From positions 1 to 64,000 of the forward strand of contig NZ_AODL01000013.1 in NCBI RefSeq assembly GCF_000525995.1: 64,000 nucleotides of DNA, written 5' to 3'. The DNA is from Paenilisteria riparia FSL S10-1204. Lineage in GTDB: Bacteria; Bacillota; Bacilli; Lactobacillales; Listeriaceae. A model generated the notes under the pieces. The model worked only from the letters and a program-made list of their open reading frames with translations. It was not told the origin of the DNA and searched no databases. This document shows, piece after piece, positions 30,996 to 41,654 of the stretch (position 1 is its first letter; each line of letters begins with the position of its first letter). The position numbers were made by a program, and so were the translations under genes.

Positions 30996-31075
30996 TTATC
31001 GGCACCTCCTTTATATTGTCTCACCTTTTATATAACTACTTGTAAAAATTTCAGTAGTAAGTTATCTATCAGTCA

Positions 31076-31105
31076 TTTATGTTTTCAATTCATGGCGTTT
31101 GTCAA
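31076..31105 (-). promoter_or_regulatory. Putative ftsA-ftsZ promoter
   Basis: TTGACA (31100-31105, minus strand) with CATAAA at 31076-31081, spacing 18. It lies in the 345-bp AT-rich gap between divIB and ftsA, which otherwise shows no gene. The -10 is imperfect. Confidence 0.4.
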
Positions 31106-31340
31106 TTAAGATTCCCCTTTAGACAAACAAGATAGCAATTATTAAAATTGCATAAAAATGTAAAGTTGTTATCACAATACCTAGTTACAGTCTACACCAA
31201 GAAACCTAGTAATAAAAGCACAAAGGATAAATTCCGGCAAATATTTTGATTTTTTTTAATTTCATTCGAAAAAGAGGAATATACGTTCTCGTTCTACAGT
31301 TTTATCGTTTAAATAGATGTTGTTTTTCCTACATATTCGC

Positions 31341-32123
31341 CTAGTTTTTCTTGCTGGCTGCTTTTTCTTCTTTATCTTTCAAATAGGTTCGGAAATAAGA
31401 GCCTATTTCTAAATCAATAATGCCTTTTTGGCCTGCTTGTAGTTGAGCCACGATGGATGGATAATGCGACATTTTTTCAGCGAAAGTATTAATTGTTGCG
31501 GATACTTCATTACCGTCATTCATGTATAACTTGATGTGTTCGTCATCGCTTTTGGTTGGTGCGAAATGAATCTCAGAAATAGAAAGCAATACACCTTCTG
31601 GTAAGCCCATAAGTTGGTTAACCATGTCTTTTAGGACGGTTCCATTTTTAAAATTGCTAAAAATAGGGTTGTTACCGATTGGGAATTCTTTTGGTTGTGT
31701 TTTTAAAAGTTTTCCTGTTTCTAGCACATCGTAATATTTACCGTCTTTTTCTTGGTAACCTATGGTTTTGTTTTCGGTGATATGGACGCGTAATGTGTTT
31801 AAACCTTTTAGCTCAACGGTGGCTTTTTTTATAAGCGGATTTTGTTCGAGTGCATCAGCGCTTTTGGCTTTGCTCAAACCGAATACGAACTCATCTAGGT
31901 TGAGATGTCCTTCTTTTAGCACAGTTTGCTCGTCTACTTGTTTGTTGCCGTCAACGTAAATGCGTTGTACTTTGCTCAGTGGTGATAGGAAGTACAGCGT
32001 AATTAAAATGAGAAGAACAAAGATGCTAATAATAATCGACATATGGCGAACAAGTTTCTTTTTGCGATATTTTTTTAGTTCTGGGATTCTGCTTTCGATG
32101 GACACTATTTTTTTATTCGCCAT
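31341..32123 (-). CDS. divIB: Cell-division protein DivIB (FtsQ)
   Basis: Bitopic membrane protein of the FtsQ/DivIB-DivIC-FtsL division complex, 260 aa. A basic cytosolic N-terminus (residues 1-27) precedes one membrane helix (about residues 28-48, MSIIISIFVLLILITLYFL). The outside part starts with the POTRA domain at VQRIYVDGNKQVDEQTV and continues into the FtsQ domain. It ends in a lysine-rich tail. It is preceded by murG, the usual Firmicute order. Confidence 0.93.
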   Translation of the reverse strand: MANKKIVSIESRIPELKKYRKKKLVRHMSIIISIFVLLILITLYFLSPLSKVQRIYVDGNKQVDEQTVLKEGHLNLDEFVFGLSKAKSADALEQNPLIKKATVELKGLNTLRVHITENKTIGYQEKDGKYYDVLETGKLLKTQPKEFPIGNNPIFSNFKNGTVLKDMVNQLMGLPEGVLLSISEIHFAPTKSDDEHIKLYMNDGNEVSATINTFAEKMSHYPSIVAQLQAGQKGIIDLEIGSYFRTYLKDKEEKAASKKN

Positions 32124-32147
32124 TTATTTGTCCTCCTCACTTTTGTA

Positions 32148-33242
32148 TTATTTCGGAATGATGTCTAGGATAGCGTCTACTAGCTTATCTGCTGCATCTG
32201 GGACGCCGAGTTGTTTTGCTTCGTATTGCATTTTTGCGAGTTTTTCTGGATTGTCCATGATGCCATCGATAACATCTAGCAAAATATGTGGTGTGAGTGT
32301 TGCTTCGGAAATGATGACTGCTGCATCTTTTTTCGCTAGTGATTCGGCATTTTTTTCTTGGTGATTCGCCGTGACATAAGGGCTTGGAATTAAGATACTC
32401 GGGACGCCTAGTGCGGTAAATTCAGCGAGCGATGTTGCACCAGCTCGCGATACGACTAGTGTGCTGACATTAAGTACTTTTGGCATGTCATAGATGAAAG
32501 GCTGGACGCTAATATTAGCGTTTAAATCCATGTTTACTAGTTTATCTTGGATTTTGTTGTAGTGCACTTCGCCAGTCACATAAAGCAATTGATACGGTCG
32601 CTTACTGAACTTCATCAAATTCGACTCCACTGCTTCATTAATTCCACGAGCACCACGACTACCACCAAAAACAAGAACAGTCGGCTTGTCTGGTTCCAAA
32701 CCAAATTCGGCTAAAACATCACCTGATTCAATATCAATTACTTCAGAAGCACGCGGATTTCCCGTGAAAACAATTTTCTCAGCGGCAAACGAATCACTCA
32801 CTTCTTCAAAGCATATGGCCACACGATCCGCATAGCGGCTTAAAAATTTATTCGTTAAGCCAGCGACACTATTTTGTTCGTGGATAACAGTCGGAATGTT
32901 TAGCTTTGCTGCGGCGTAAACGACCGGGCCACAAACATAACCACCCGTACCGATAACTGCATCTGGTTTAAAGTTGCGAATTAGTTCCTTACTCCGAGTT
33001 ACACCTTTGAAAAAGCGCGTAATTGTTTTGATGTTTTCCATCGATAACGAACGTTTAAAACCAGTTATTTCAATCGCTTCAAAGGGAATATTTTCGCGTC
33101 GGACAAGGTCGGACTCCAGCCCTTTTTCAGTACCAATATATAAAAATTCTGCATCTGGGTCTCTCTTTTGGATTGCTCGGATTAAGGCAAGGGCTGGATA
33201 AATATGTCCTCCTGTGCCACCTCCGCTTATGATAAATTTCAT
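32148..33242 (-). CDS. murG: UDP-GlcNAc:lipid I N-acetylglucosaminyltransferase
   Basis: Adds GlcNAc to lipid I to make lipid II at the inner membrane face, 364 aa. The GT-B fold N-domain motif [15 protein letters not shown] is at residues 6-20. [14 protein letters not shown] and the HEQN acceptor-side motif follow. The C-domain has [13 protein letters not shown] and [20 protein letters not shown], where UDP-GlcNAc binds. The start overlaps the murD stop as ATGA, so the two are translationally coupled. Confidence 0.96.
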   Translation of the reverse strand: MKFIISGGGTGGHIYPALALIRAIQKRDPDAEFLYIGTEKGLESDLVRRENIPFEAIEITGFKRSLSMENIKTITRFFKGVTRSKELIRNFKPDAVIGTGGYVCGPVVYAAAKLNIPTVIHEQNSVAGLTNKFLSRYADRVAICFEEVSDSFAAEKIVFTGNPRASEVIDIESGDVLAEFGLEPDKPTVLVFGGSRGARGINEAVESNLMKFSKRPYQLLYVTGEVHYNKIQDKLVNMDLNANISVQPFIYDMPKVLNVSTLVVSRAGATSLAEFTALGVPSILIPSPYVTANHQEKNAESLAKKDAAVIISEATLTPHILLDVIDGIMDNPEKLAKMQYEAKQLGVPDAADKLVDAILDIIPK

Positions 33243-34606
33243 TTTTCCACCTCATCTGGTAGTTCATCGATGGCATCCATAAAGGCGCGACCGCGAACTT
33301 CGAACGTTCGATACTGATCCCAACTTGCACATGCTGGCGATAAGAGAATAATGTTGCCTGGTTCGGATAAATCGTATGCTAATGGGACCGCTGCTGTAAC
33401 GTCATGGACTTTATGAACATCCACACCAGCTTCTTTTCCGACACGACCGACTTTATCTGCTGTTTCGCCAAAGACAATCAGTGTTTTGACGTTTTTGAAA
33501 AACGGTTTTAGTTCGTCGAATTCAATTCCACGATCCAAGCCGCCAGCAAGTAGTACGACTGGTTGATTAAAACCGCTAAGTGCACTTTGTGTCGCCAAAA
33601 TGTTCGTTGCTTTCGAGTCATTGTAGAACTTGCGACCGTTTAGTTCTTTGACAAACTGTGTCCGATGCTCCACGCCTTTAAATGTTTCTAAGACGCGCAT
33701 GATTTGTTCATTGGTCACTTCGCAAATTTTCGCAACGGCAATCGATGCCAAAATGTTTTCCAAGTTATGCTCACCAGGAAGTAAGATGTCTTCGCGTTTG
33801 CCGATAACTTCATCATAAAACATGATGTTGCCGTCTTTGACATAAGCACCTTCGCCTAATTTTTGTGTTGGTGAAAACGGGATGACTTTTGCTTTCGTGC
33901 GTTTTGTCATATTACGCAGTTCGTCTTGATCCCAATTGATAACGAGAAACTCATTTTTCGTTTGATTTTCTTGGATGCGCCATTTAGCTTTTACATAGTC
34001 TTCGCGCGTTTTATGGTAATCGATATGTGCTTCGTAAATGTTCGTGATGACCGAAATCTTTGGACAAAATGTACGAATTCCCATCAACTGGAAGGATGAT
34101 AATTCCATAGCGATATATTGATCTGCAGTCGCCTTTTCGGCAACTTCTGAACCTGGGAAACCAATATTTCCAGCGAGCAATGCTTTGTTTGGTTTCATTT
34201 CATTTAACATATGGTGCACGATTGTTGTCGTTGTTGTTTTTCCATTTGTTCCCGTGATGCCGATGATTGGGGCGTCTGAGATTTGGTAGGCTAGCTCGAC
34301 TTCTGTAATAATCGGAATGAGCAAGCCTTGCGCTTTTTTAATCATTGGATTGTCATACGGGATACCAGGATTTTTAACAACCAGTTCGAAGCCTTCGTCT
34401 AGTAATTCGACTGGATGCGAACCACAAATGACTTTAATGCCTTGTTCTAATAATCCTTGTGCTTCTGGATTCTCGCTGAATGGCTTTTGATCGTTGACAG
34501 TAACGAATGCACCAAGCTTATGTAGCAAAGATGCTGCACTCACGCCACTTCTTGCCAAGCCCAATACAAGTACTTTACGATGCTTATATTGCATAATGTT
34601 TTTCAT
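33239..34606 (-). CDS. murD: UDP-N-acetylmuramoyl-L-alanine:D-glutamate ligase
   Basis: ATP-dependent Mur ligase adding D-Glu to UDP-MurNAc-L-Ala, 455 aa. The N-terminal Rossmann-like domain has [12 protein letters not shown]. The P-loop is [13 protein letters not shown] near residue 116, the AMELSSFQL segment follows, and GVEHRTQFV and YNDSKATN mark the ATP and ligand contacts. GGGGGAG precedes the ATG. It overlaps murG by 4 bp and lies 33 bp after mraY. Confidence 0.96.
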   Translation of the reverse strand: MKNIMQYKHRKVLVLGLARSGVSAASLLHKLGAFVTVNDQKPFSENPEAQGLLEQGIKVICGSHPVELLDEGFELVVKNPGIPYDNPMIKKAQGLLIPIITEVELAYQISDAPIIGITGTNGKTTTTTIVHHMLNEMKPNKALLAGNIGFPGSEVAEKATADQYIAMELSSFQLMGIRTFCPKISVITNIYEAHIDYHKTREDYVKAKWRIQENQTKNEFLVINWDQDELRNMTKRTKAKVIPFSPTQKLGEGAYVKDGNIMFYDEVIGKREDILLPGEHNLENILASIAVAKICEVTNEQIMRVLETFKGVEHRTQFVKELNGRKFYNDSKATNILATQSALSGFNQPVVLLAGGLDRGIEFDELKPFFKNVKTLIVFGETADKVGRVGKEAGVDVHKVHDVTAAVPLAYDLSEPGNIILLSPACASWDQYRTFEVRGRAFMDAIDELPDEVEK

Positions 34607-34639
34607 TTTTACTCCCCCAGTTTTACAGTTCCCATTTTT

Positions 34640-35617
34640 TTAAAGAATAATTAGCAGTGCAAGAATCGAGCAAACAAGACCAGCACCCCAAAAAGTAAAG
34701 ACGATTCGCCATTCTGACCACCCAATATCAACGTGTTCGAAATGGTGATGAATAGGACTCATCTTAAACAATCGCTTCCCATTTGTTATTTTGAAATAAA
34801 ATACTTGGATAATCACCGAAGCTGTTTCGATAACGAAAACAAGACCGATAAGTAACAGCATCCATTCTTGATGTAGCATAATCGAAATCGCCGCAATGGC
34901 ACCACCGAGTGCTAAAGAACCTGTATCCCCCATAAAAATTTTCGCAGGATTCTTGTTGAAAATAAGGAAACCTAACATCGCACCAACAATCGCCATACAG
35001 AACATCGCGACGACACCCTGGTCTTGATAATTCGCAATAATCGCAAGCGTTCCAAAAGCAATGACAGAAAGACCAGAAACTAATCCGTCTAACCCATCTG
35101 TTAAGTTCACCGCATTGGAGAAACCGACCATCCAGAAAATCACGAAGATCAGGAAGAACCAACCAAGATTAATTTCAATACCTGTGAACGGGATGTTAAG
35201 CGTCTCTGGATACTCGTTGAAATGATAAATAAGATAGAACAAGACCGAAATAACAACTTGTCCTAAAAATTTTTGTTTCGATGTTAAACCTAAGTTTTGT
35301 TTCTTAACGACTTTAATGTAGTCGTCTAAGAAACCAAGTGCACCGAATAAAACAAGCGGGATAAGGAGAAGCAATGCCTCACTACCAAACCAACCACCGA
35401 TGGATACCATGATGATGAAGCTTAGAATCATCGCGATAAGAAAAACAAGTCCTCCCATCGTCGGCGTTCCTGATTTTTTTTGATGGCTTTGTGGGCCTTC
35501 TTCGCGGATGCTTTGGCCAAATTTCAATCGCTGTAAAAACGGGATAAATAATGGTACCCCGACTACAGTAATAATGAAGGCCATCGCAAATGTTGTAACT
35601 ATCCAATATAATGACAC
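34640..35617 (-). CDS. mraY: Phospho-N-acetylmuramoyl-pentapeptide transferase
   Basis: Integral membrane enzyme (325 aa, about ten helices) that moves phospho-MurNAc-pentapeptide to undecaprenyl phosphate, making lipid I. Conserved active-site loops are visible: [13 protein letters not shown] near residue 44, [17 protein letters not shown] near residue 170, [12 protein letters not shown], and SPIHHHFEH near the C-terminus. The start is GTG at 35617, nine bases after AGGAG. Confidence 0.96.
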   Translation of the reverse strand: MSLYWIVTTFAMAFIITVVGVPLFIPFLQRLKFGQSIREEGPQSHQKKSGTPTMGGLVFLIAMILSFIIMVSIGGWFGSEALLLLIPLVLFGALGFLDDYIKVVKKQNLGLTSKQKFLGQVVISVLFYLIYHFNEYPETLNIPFTGIEINLGWFFLIFVIFWMVGFSNAVNLTDGLDGLVSGLSVIAFGTLAIIANYQDQGVVAMFCMAIVGAMLGFLIFNKNPAKIFMGDTGSLALGGAIAAISIMLHQEWMLLLIGLVFVIETASVIIQVFYFKITNGKRLFKMSPIHHHFEHVDIGWSEWRIVFTFWGAGLVCSILALLIIL

Positions 35618-35673
35618 GCTTTTTCGCTCCTATCTCTTTGTCACAAACAAGATTTATCTGTGCACTAAAATGT

Positions 35674-37158
35674 TTATCTTTTTGCTAAAATTGCCGCTCG
35701 GGCTTCTTTTCTATCATCAAAATCATGAACAACATCGCCAATAATCTGATATGTCTCATGCCCTTTACCTGCAATCAAAATGACATCATCTTGTTTCGCC
35801 ATTTCAACCGCATAAGTAATCGCTTCATGACGTGCTTCTTTTACAGTATAATTCGCGCCTCGAACACCTGTTAACATGTCTTCGATAATTTGCGTTGGGT
35901 TTTCCGTCCTCGGATTATCGGAAGTGAATATAGGGTCGGTCGCATATTTCACAGCAATTTGAGCCATCAATGGACGCTTACCTTTATCCCGATCGCCACC
36001 ACAACCAACGACAACAAAAATTCGACCTTTAGCAAATTCGCCAACCGTTTTCAAGACATTTTCTAGGCCATCTGGTGTGTGGGCGTAATCAACAATAACT
36101 GGGAACTGCTGGCCTGCATCAACTAATTCAAAACGTCCAGCTACGCCAGTTACTTTTTCGAGGGAAGCAATGATGTCTGTTATCGTGTTTGGCGCCTCTT
36201 CTGTCGCATACACTGCACCAATGGCAGCAAGCGCGTTATAGACGTTGAATTTGCCGATAAGCTGTAATTGTACTGGGAAGGTTTCGCCTCTAAACTGAAG
36301 ATCGAATCGTGTTCCTTTACTGCTGATTTCGATATTGGCCGCTCGAAAAGTCGCCGCCTTATCAATGCCGTACGTTAGGACATGGGCGCTTGTTGCTTCC
36401 ATCATGAAGTCCGCGTATGCGTCATCTTTATTAATAATCGCCGTCTTTGTTTTACCGTTGTATTGATTACCTAATTGGGCGAAAAGTAAGCTTTTAGCAT
36501 GGGCGTATTCTTCCATCGTGTTGTGGTAGTCCAGATGATCTTGTGACAAGTTCGTATACACCGCCACATCGTAGTCAGAGCCGTATACGCGTCCTTGTAC
36601 AAGCGCATGCGATGACACTTCCATGACTGCCGTTGTTACTTTTGCATCACGCATTTGTCGGAACGTTTTTTGCAATGTCAAGCTGTCTGGTGTGGTGTTT
36701 TTCGTTTCCAAAATTTCTGTCCCAATCTTGCGATACATCGTGCCAATAAGTCCTGTTGTTGCACCGTAGTCTGCCAAAATGAATTCGATAAGGTGGCTCA
36801 CCGTTGTTTTTCCGTTCGTTCCGGTGATGCCAATCAAATTCATTTCTGCTGTCGGGTCCTCGTAAAGCGTAGCAGCAAGCCTTGCCATCGCTCGTTTGCC
36901 ATCCTGTACTAAAACAATTGGCACCGCAACGTCTAACATGCGTTCAGCCACAATCACCGTCGCACCACTCGCTACCGCCTTCTGCGCATAGTCGTGACCG
37001 TCCACAACTTCACCATCCACACAAATAAATAGCGTTCCAGCCTGCACTTGCCGGCTATCTTGTTCGATGTTCTTTATTTCCATATGTAGCGTATTTTCGT
37101 CGGCCTGTGCGAGCTGACAATACGGAATCGCTCGTAATAACTTCTCTAATTCCATCAT
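35674..37158 (-). CDS. murE: UDP-MurNAc-tripeptide synthetase
   Basis: Mur ligase adding the third residue of the stem peptide; 494 aa from ATG 37158 (MMELEKLLRAIPY), supported by AAGGAAGG seven bases upstream. [14 protein letters not shown] is the P-loop, TTPDSLTLQKTF the nucleotide-substrate segment, and VDYAHTPDGLENVL the conserved block. SDNPRTENP (near residue 406) carries the DNPR motif that selects meso-diaminopimelate over lysine, consistent with dapF in this window. An in-frame start 25 codons upstream has no supporting site. Confidence 0.95.
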   Translation of the reverse strand: MMELEKLLRAIPYCQLAQADENTLHMEIKNIEQDSRQVQAGTLFICVDGEVVDGHDYAQKAVASGATVIVAERMLDVAVPIVLVQDGKRAMARLAATLYEDPTAEMNLIGITGTNGKTTVSHLIEFILADYGATTGLIGTMYRKIGTEILETKNTTPDSLTLQKTFRQMRDAKVTTAVMEVSSHALVQGRVYGSDYDVAVYTNLSQDHLDYHNTMEEYAHAKSLLFAQLGNQYNGKTKTAIINKDDAYADFMMEATSAHVLTYGIDKAATFRAANIEISSKGTRFDLQFRGETFPVQLQLIGKFNVYNALAAIGAVYATEEAPNTITDIIASLEKVTGVAGRFELVDAGQQFPVIVDYAHTPDGLENVLKTVGEFAKGRIFVVVGCGGDRDKGKRPLMAQIAVKYATDPIFTSDNPRTENPTQIIEDMLTGVRGANYTVKEARHEAITYAVEMAKQDDVILIAGKGHETYQIIGDVVHDFDDRKEARAAILAKR

Positions 37159-37268
37159 GAACTTCCCTTCCTTTGCCTCAACGCCAAAAAACGATAGCAC
37201 CACCTTCTTAAAAAATCCAAAAGGGTGTATCAAACCTACTTTGTGTGGCTGGCAAATCTTCTTCTACT

Positions 37269-37297
37269 ATATTAGCAAAAACACGCAACGAATACAA
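37269..37297 (-). promoter_or_regulatory. Internal promoter for murE
   Basis: TTGTAT (37292-37297) and TAATAT (37269-37274) on the minus strand with 17-bp spacing, between the pbpB terminator and murE. It would start a second transcript covering murE to divIB. Confidence 0.5.
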
Positions 37298-37324
37298 TGC
37301 GTAGGACACAAAAAACACGTTGTA

Positions 37325-37368
37325 TAAAATAAGCGCGCCCTGCAAAAAAATCATAGAGCGCGCACTAT
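37325..37368 (-). terminator. Terminator after pbpB
   Basis: GCGCGC (37333-37338) pairs with GCGCGC (37358-37363) in a strong stem, followed on the minus strand by TTATTTT. It probably ends or attenuates the mraZ-rsmH-ftsL-pbpB transcript. Confidence 0.7.
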
Positions 37369-37377
37369 TTTCTATTG

Positions 37378-39624
37378 CTAATTTAATAATGCGTTTAGTC
37401 CAGTCGCCTCTTCTACAGAAGTGTCTGTGGAGTCTTTTTTGCTCTCACCAGCAACCGGTGCTTTATTGAAGTTTGGTATTTTGTCTGGCGTTGCTAACGT
37501 GATTGTGATTTTGGACTTATCGTTAATGACGGATCCTGCCGAAGCGCTCTGTTTTAGAACATAGCCACTCCCAGTGACATCAAAAGGTACACCAGTGATT
37601 TCCGAAACTTTTAAGACATCGTTTTTCGCCCAGTCACGCATGTCTGGAATCGTCATATCGCCTTCTGTCATTAGAATAACACGCTGCCCCTCTAAAATTC
37701 TCTCTCCTGGTTGTGGCAGTTGTTGTACGATTTTCTTCCCATTTCCAATCACGACTGGCACTAGTTTTTTAGCCGTCAACTCTTTCTTGACTTCTTCTGG
37801 TGTTTTGCCTGTCACGCTGTCCATAGTCGCCGTTTTTAATTTTGCCGTATCAGCGGATTTGATATTTAAATATTGTAGGCTATTTTTCATTACTGGGTTA
37901 AAAACTTCCGAGACAGCCTTGCCTCCTGTTTCACTACCAGATAATTGCGGTTGTTGCATCGTCACATACATCACAAGCTCCGGATCGTTTGCTGGCGCCA
38001 TTCCCATGAAGGAGAAAATATAATTATTGTTTCCCGTCATGTAGCCGCCACCCTTCGGATTTGGGATTTGCGATGTACCTGTTTTCCCTGCAATGTCGTA
38101 GCCTTCAATCGCGTACAACTTCCCGGTTCCAACTTCACCAGTGATAACATTGCGTAGTTCTTCGCGTGTTTTTTTTGCTGTCGTAGCACTAATTGGTTGC
38201 CCCGTTACAGCTGGTTTTGTCTCAACAGTCTCGCCTGTGTTCGGATTGACAATTTTTGATACCACGTATGGCCGCTTCATCTTGCCATCACTCGCAATCG
38301 CTGTCGCACCTTGCAACATTTGCATCATCGAAACCGTCGTACCCTGACCAAACACGGTTGTTACCTGTTCGATTTTATGGTCATACAAAATCTTTCCAGA
38401 CGCTTCATCTGGCAAATCGATACCTGTTTTTTTGCCAAAGCCAAAGTTTTGCAAGTACGTTTTGAATTTGTCAGGCCCCATACCCGCAAGCAACTTCGCG
38501 AATGCAACATTACTTGAACGCTCCACACCTTCGCGGTACGTAATGGAGCCCCAACCAACACCAGCGTTATGGTCATGAATTGGAATATTACCAACATTGT
38601 ATGTTCCCGATTGGTAATAAGCATTTGGGTTGTAAACGCCAAGATCAATTGCCGATGCTAACGAGAAGATTTTCATAACTGATCCTGGTTCATACGTTGT
38701 TTCCACAGGCAAGTCCGCCCATTCTTTCGATAATCCTTCTTTTGTCGTCGGATTAAATGTATCACGCTGACTCATCGCCAAAATTTCACCCGTTTTCGGA
38801 TTCATTACGACCGCCATCATATTTTTCGGATTGTATTTCGCATCTACCGTATTTAGCGTGTCCTCCAAGAATGTCTGGATTTTCTTATCAAGCGTCAAGT
38901 ATATATTGCTACCGTCTTGCGCTTTTTCAACCGCACTTTTCGTATTCGGCAAAATATAACCATATTTATCCGCATCATAATTTATTTTTCCGTTCTTACC
39001 AGTCAAAATCGAATTATACGCCTTTTCAATTCCCATCTTGCCGATTAACTTAGTCACGCCATCCTTACCTTCTTCTTGCTGCGCGTAACCAACTAGATGC
39101 GATGCAAAAACACCATTCGGATAAAACCGCTGCGCTTGTTTTGTGAAAATGAGACCCGGCAATTTCTCCGCCTCAATCTTATCTTTCACTTCCGCAGATA
39201 AGTTCTTCCCAGCTTTCCCAAATTCGACTTGGAATAAATCTTTTGTTTTTAATTTCTTCAAAACATCGGCTTCTTTTAATGACAAGTATTTTGCTAATAC
39301 TTTCGCTGTTTTTTCCTTATCCACCACGTGATGAGGCGTTTTTGTACCTTGCGATTGTTTCGGATCAAGAACTGCCGCTAATGTATAAGAAGCAGTGTCT
39401 TTTGCAATCACTTCGCCCTTTTGATCTAAAATAGAGCCGCGATTTGCTTCAATGACACTGCTTCGTAAATGCTGTTGCGCCGCCTTGGCAGCAAGAGGAA
39501 CGCCATTGACATCGCCAACGACTTGCATGTAAAAGAAGCGTCCGATAACCGACAGAAAAATAACGCCAAAGATGATAAATAAGACCAGGGCTCCTCTTCG
39601 CATGTTTCCTACTCTTTTTTTCAT
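37378..39624 (-). CDS. pbpB: Penicillin-binding protein 2B (septal transpeptidase)
   Basis: Class B PBP, 748 aa, the septal peptidoglycan cross-linker. One N-terminal membrane helix (about residues 10-32) is followed by the PBP dimer domain. The catalytic motifs are the SxxK serine in YEPGSVMKIF near residue 315, SxN in ERSSNVAFAK, and KTG in IAGKTGTSQI near residue 517. Two C-terminal PASTA domains follow (about residues 600-720). The start overlaps the ftsL stop as ATGA. Confidence 0.96.
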   Translation of the reverse strand: MKKRVGNMRRGALVLFIIFGVIFLSVIGRFFYMQVVGDVNGVPLAAKAAQQHLRSSVIEANRGSILDQKGEVIAKDTASYTLAAVLDPKQSQGTKTPHHVVDKEKTAKVLAKYLSLKEADVLKKLKTKDLFQVEFGKAGKNLSAEVKDKIEAEKLPGLIFTKQAQRFYPNGVFASHLVGYAQQEEGKDGVTKLIGKMGIEKAYNSILTGKNGKINYDADKYGYILPNTKSAVEKAQDGSNIYLTLDKKIQTFLEDTLNTVDAKYNPKNMMAVVMNPKTGEILAMSQRDTFNPTTKEGLSKEWADLPVETTYEPGSVMKIFSLASAIDLGVYNPNAYYQSGTYNVGNIPIHDHNAGVGWGSITYREGVERSSNVAFAKLLAGMGPDKFKTYLQNFGFGKKTGIDLPDEASGKILYDHKIEQVTTVFGQGTTVSMMQMLQGATAIASDGKMKRPYVVSKIVNPNTGETVETKPAVTGQPISATTAKKTREELRNVITGEVGTGKLYAIEGYDIAGKTGTSQIPNPKGGGYMTGNNNYIFSFMGMAPANDPELVMYVTMQQPQLSGSETGGKAVSEVFNPVMKNSLQYLNIKSADTAKLKTATMDSVTGKTPEEVKKELTAKKLVPVVIGNGKKIVQQLPQPGERILEGQRVILMTEGDMTIPDMRDWAKNDVLKVSEITGVPFDVTGSGYVLKQSASAGSVINDKSKITITLATPDKIPNFNKAPVAGESKKDSTDTSVEEATGLNALLN

Positions 39625-39992
39625 TTGCCTTCCACTACTTTCACATTATCTGGATCAAGTTTCAAACCAAGTTCTTTCGCTTTTTGCCATACACGTTCGT
39701 AGCGGCTAAGATCTGCCACTTCAGAAGACAAATCTTCGTTTGCTTTCACTTGCTTGTCAACATTTGTTTGTTGCTCTTGAATACTTTGGTTCACACTATA
39801 TATTTGCGCTTGTACACTAATGATTTTAAAAGCAAATACCGCAATCACAACAACAAAAATCGAAACAATCAACTTCTCGCCTAGCGTTATTCTGCCACGC
39901 TTTAAAATCTCTTTTTTAGGTTGTGGTTGGGGAGCTTCTCTATGTACGCGTTTTGGTTCTGCGTTTGTTTTGTAGGCTACATTATTACTCAT
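39621..39992 (-). CDS. ftsL: Cell-division protein FtsL
   Basis: Bitopic protein of the DivIB-DivIC-FtsL complex, 123 aa. A basic, Pro/Gln-rich cytosolic N-terminus (residues 1-40) precedes a membrane helix (KLIVSIFVVVIAVFAFKII, about residues 39-57). The outside part is a leucine-zipper-like coiled coil (QIYSVNQSIQEQQTNVDKQ). It is translationally coupled to pbpB by ATGA. Confidence 0.92.
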   Translation of the reverse strand: MSNNVAYKTNAEPKRVHREAPQPQPKKEILKRGRITLGEKLIVSIFVVVIAVFAFKIISVQAQIYSVNQSIQEQQTNVDKQVKANEDLSSEVADLSRYERVWQKAKELGLKLDPDNVKVVEGK

Positions 39993-40003
39993 TTACGTCA
40001 CTC

Positions 40004-40939
40004 CTAAATATTACGTTCTACCACTCTAAGCTTTGCTGACCTCGCACGGTTGTTTTCTGCAAGTTCTTTCTCGGATGGAAGAATCGGTTTTCTTGTTACT
40101 AGCTTCATTTTTGGCTTATATTCATCTGGAATAATCGGCAACCCTGGCGGCAGTTCTGGACCTTTTGCTTGTTCGGTAAAAATTTGCTTCGTGATGCGAT
40201 CTTCTAATGAGTGGAAAGTGATGACACTGATTCGTCCGCCTGGTTTTAGTAACTCCATCGCGTCTTTCAGAGAATCTTCCACCGCACCTAACTCATCGTT
40301 CACAGCAATTCGAATCGCCTGAAAAACGCGTTTGGCAGGATGTCCACCTTTCCTTCTAGCTGGTGCAGGAATCGCAGCTTTAATGCAATCTACCAACTCA
40401 CCTGTCGTCTCGATTGGTGCTACTTCACGTCTGCGTTCAATCTCGCGCGCTACTTGCTTGGAAAACTTCTCTTCACCATATCGGAAGAAGATACGAACCA
40501 AGTCTTCGTACGGCCAATCATTCACAACATCTCGTGCTGTTAGCGGCGCGTCTTGATCCATGCGCATATCTAGCGGCGCGTCTTGATGATAACTAAACCC
40601 GCGTTCCCGCTCATCTAGTTGCGGCGATGACACACCTAAATCATATAAGATGCCATCCACCTCTGTTACACCAACTTCTAGTAATGCTTCTTTAATATAT
40701 CTAAAGTTGCTTTTGATAAACGTCACTTGTCCTGCATAATCACTCAATCGCTCTTTGGCATGTGCTAGCGCTTTGCTATCTTGATCAAATGCAAATAAAT
40801 GCCCTGATTCCGAAAGCTGACTCAGCAAATACGCACTATGCCCCGCACCACCTAACGTACAGTCGACATACACACCATCCGGCTTTATATTCAGATTATC
40901 CACGGTTTCCTTTAATAAAACTGTTTCATGTTGGAACAT
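40004..40939 (-). CDS. rsmH: 16S rRNA m4C1402 methyltransferase
   Basis: SAM-dependent N4 methylation of C1402 in 16S rRNA (also called MraW), 311 aa. I use ATG 40939 ([16 protein letters not shown]) because AAGGAGGG is seven bases upstream; an earlier in-frame start lacks one. [15 protein letters not shown] is the SAM-binding motif, and [20 protein letters not shown] and MRMDQ are hallmark segments. It is second in the mraZ-first operon. Confidence 0.95.
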   Translation of the reverse strand: MFQHETVLLKETVDNLNIKPDGVYVDCTLGGAGHSAYLLSQLSESGHLFAFDQDSKALAHAKERLSDYAGQVTFIKSNFRYIKEALLEVGVTEVDGILYDLGVSSPQLDERERGFSYHQDAPLDMRMDQDAPLTARDVVNDWPYEDLVRIFFRYGEEKFSKQVAREIERRREVAPIETTGELVDCIKAAIPAPARRKGGHPAKRVFQAIRIAVNDELGAVEDSLKDAMELLKPGGRISVITFHSLEDRITKQIFTEQAKGPELPPGLPIIPDEYKPKMKLVTRKPILPSEKELAENNRARSAKLRVVERNI

Positions 40940-40955
40940 GGTTGTTGCCCTCCTT

Positions 40956-41387
40956 TTAAATATCAAAGCCAATCATATTTTCGGCAATATCAGCAAATGA
41001 TTCCTGCGCATCATCATAGAACGCATCCCATTCCGACTTACTCCAAATTTCAATACGACTCGCGACCCCGACAATCACTGTTTCCTTCTCAAGTGCTGCA
41101 TAGCTCGTAAGGTTCGACGGAATATTCATCCGCCCCTGCTTATCAAGCTCACACTCTGACGCCCCTGAAAAGAAAAACCGAGTAAAAGAACGAGCATCCT
41201 TTTTAGTTAGTGGGAGTGTCTGGATTTTCTCTTCTACTTTCTTCCACTCATCAAGCGGATAAGCGAAAAGACATTTATCAAGCCCTCGGGTGATGACAAA
41301 TTGATCCCCTAATTGTTCACGGAACTTCGATGGTACAATTAAACGACCCTTTATATCAATGTTATGTTGATATTCGCCCATGAACAT
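40956..41387 (-). CDS. mraZ: MraZ transcriptional regulator of the dcw cluster
   Basis: AbrB-fold DNA-binding protein, 143 aa, which as an oligomeric ring binds repeats upstream of its own operon. Two tandem MraZ domains show [14 protein letters not shown] near residue 12 and [16 protein letters not shown] near residue 82, each with the DxxGR signature. It is the first gene of the division and wall cluster. Three direct GTGGK repeats at 10-bp spacing upstream are its likely operator, so it is probably autoregulated. Confidence 0.95.
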   Translation of the reverse strand: MFMGEYQHNIDIKGRLIVPSKFREQLGDQFVITRGLDKCLFAYPLDEWKKVEEKIQTLPLTKKDARSFTRFFFSGASECELDKQGRMNIPSNLTSYAALEKETVIVGVASRIEIWSKSEWDAFYDDAQESFADIAENMIGFDI

Positions 41388-41418
41388 AGTCCATCCCCAC
41401 TTTCTTATTTTCTACTTT

Positions 41419-41443
41419 ACCACAACTCCCCACTTCACACCAC
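41419..41443 (-). promoter_or_regulatory. MraZ operator (three direct repeats)
   Basis: The minus strand reads GTGGT, GTGGG and GTGGT, each separated by exactly 5 bp (10-bp period), 32 bp upstream of mraZ. This matches the known MraZ binding pattern of spaced GTGG(G/T) repeats. Another GTGGGG lies nearer the start. The remaining gap to the next gene (41444-41654) shows no other clear signal. Confidence 0.75.
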
Positions 41444-41654
41444 CCAAAACTAAAAAAATGCAAAAAAAAATATAAATCAGGTCCTGGATAACCCACTAGA
41501 ACCCCTGCTATATCAATGTTTTTCAAAAAGTGGTGACAAGGTGGGAGGAAATGAATCGAATGAAAAAAATACTACAACTTTTCTGCAATTTAAGCGTCAA
41601 TTAATGTGGAGTTTATTTTCATGTGCAATAATATGTATGAAAGGAGGAATAAGG

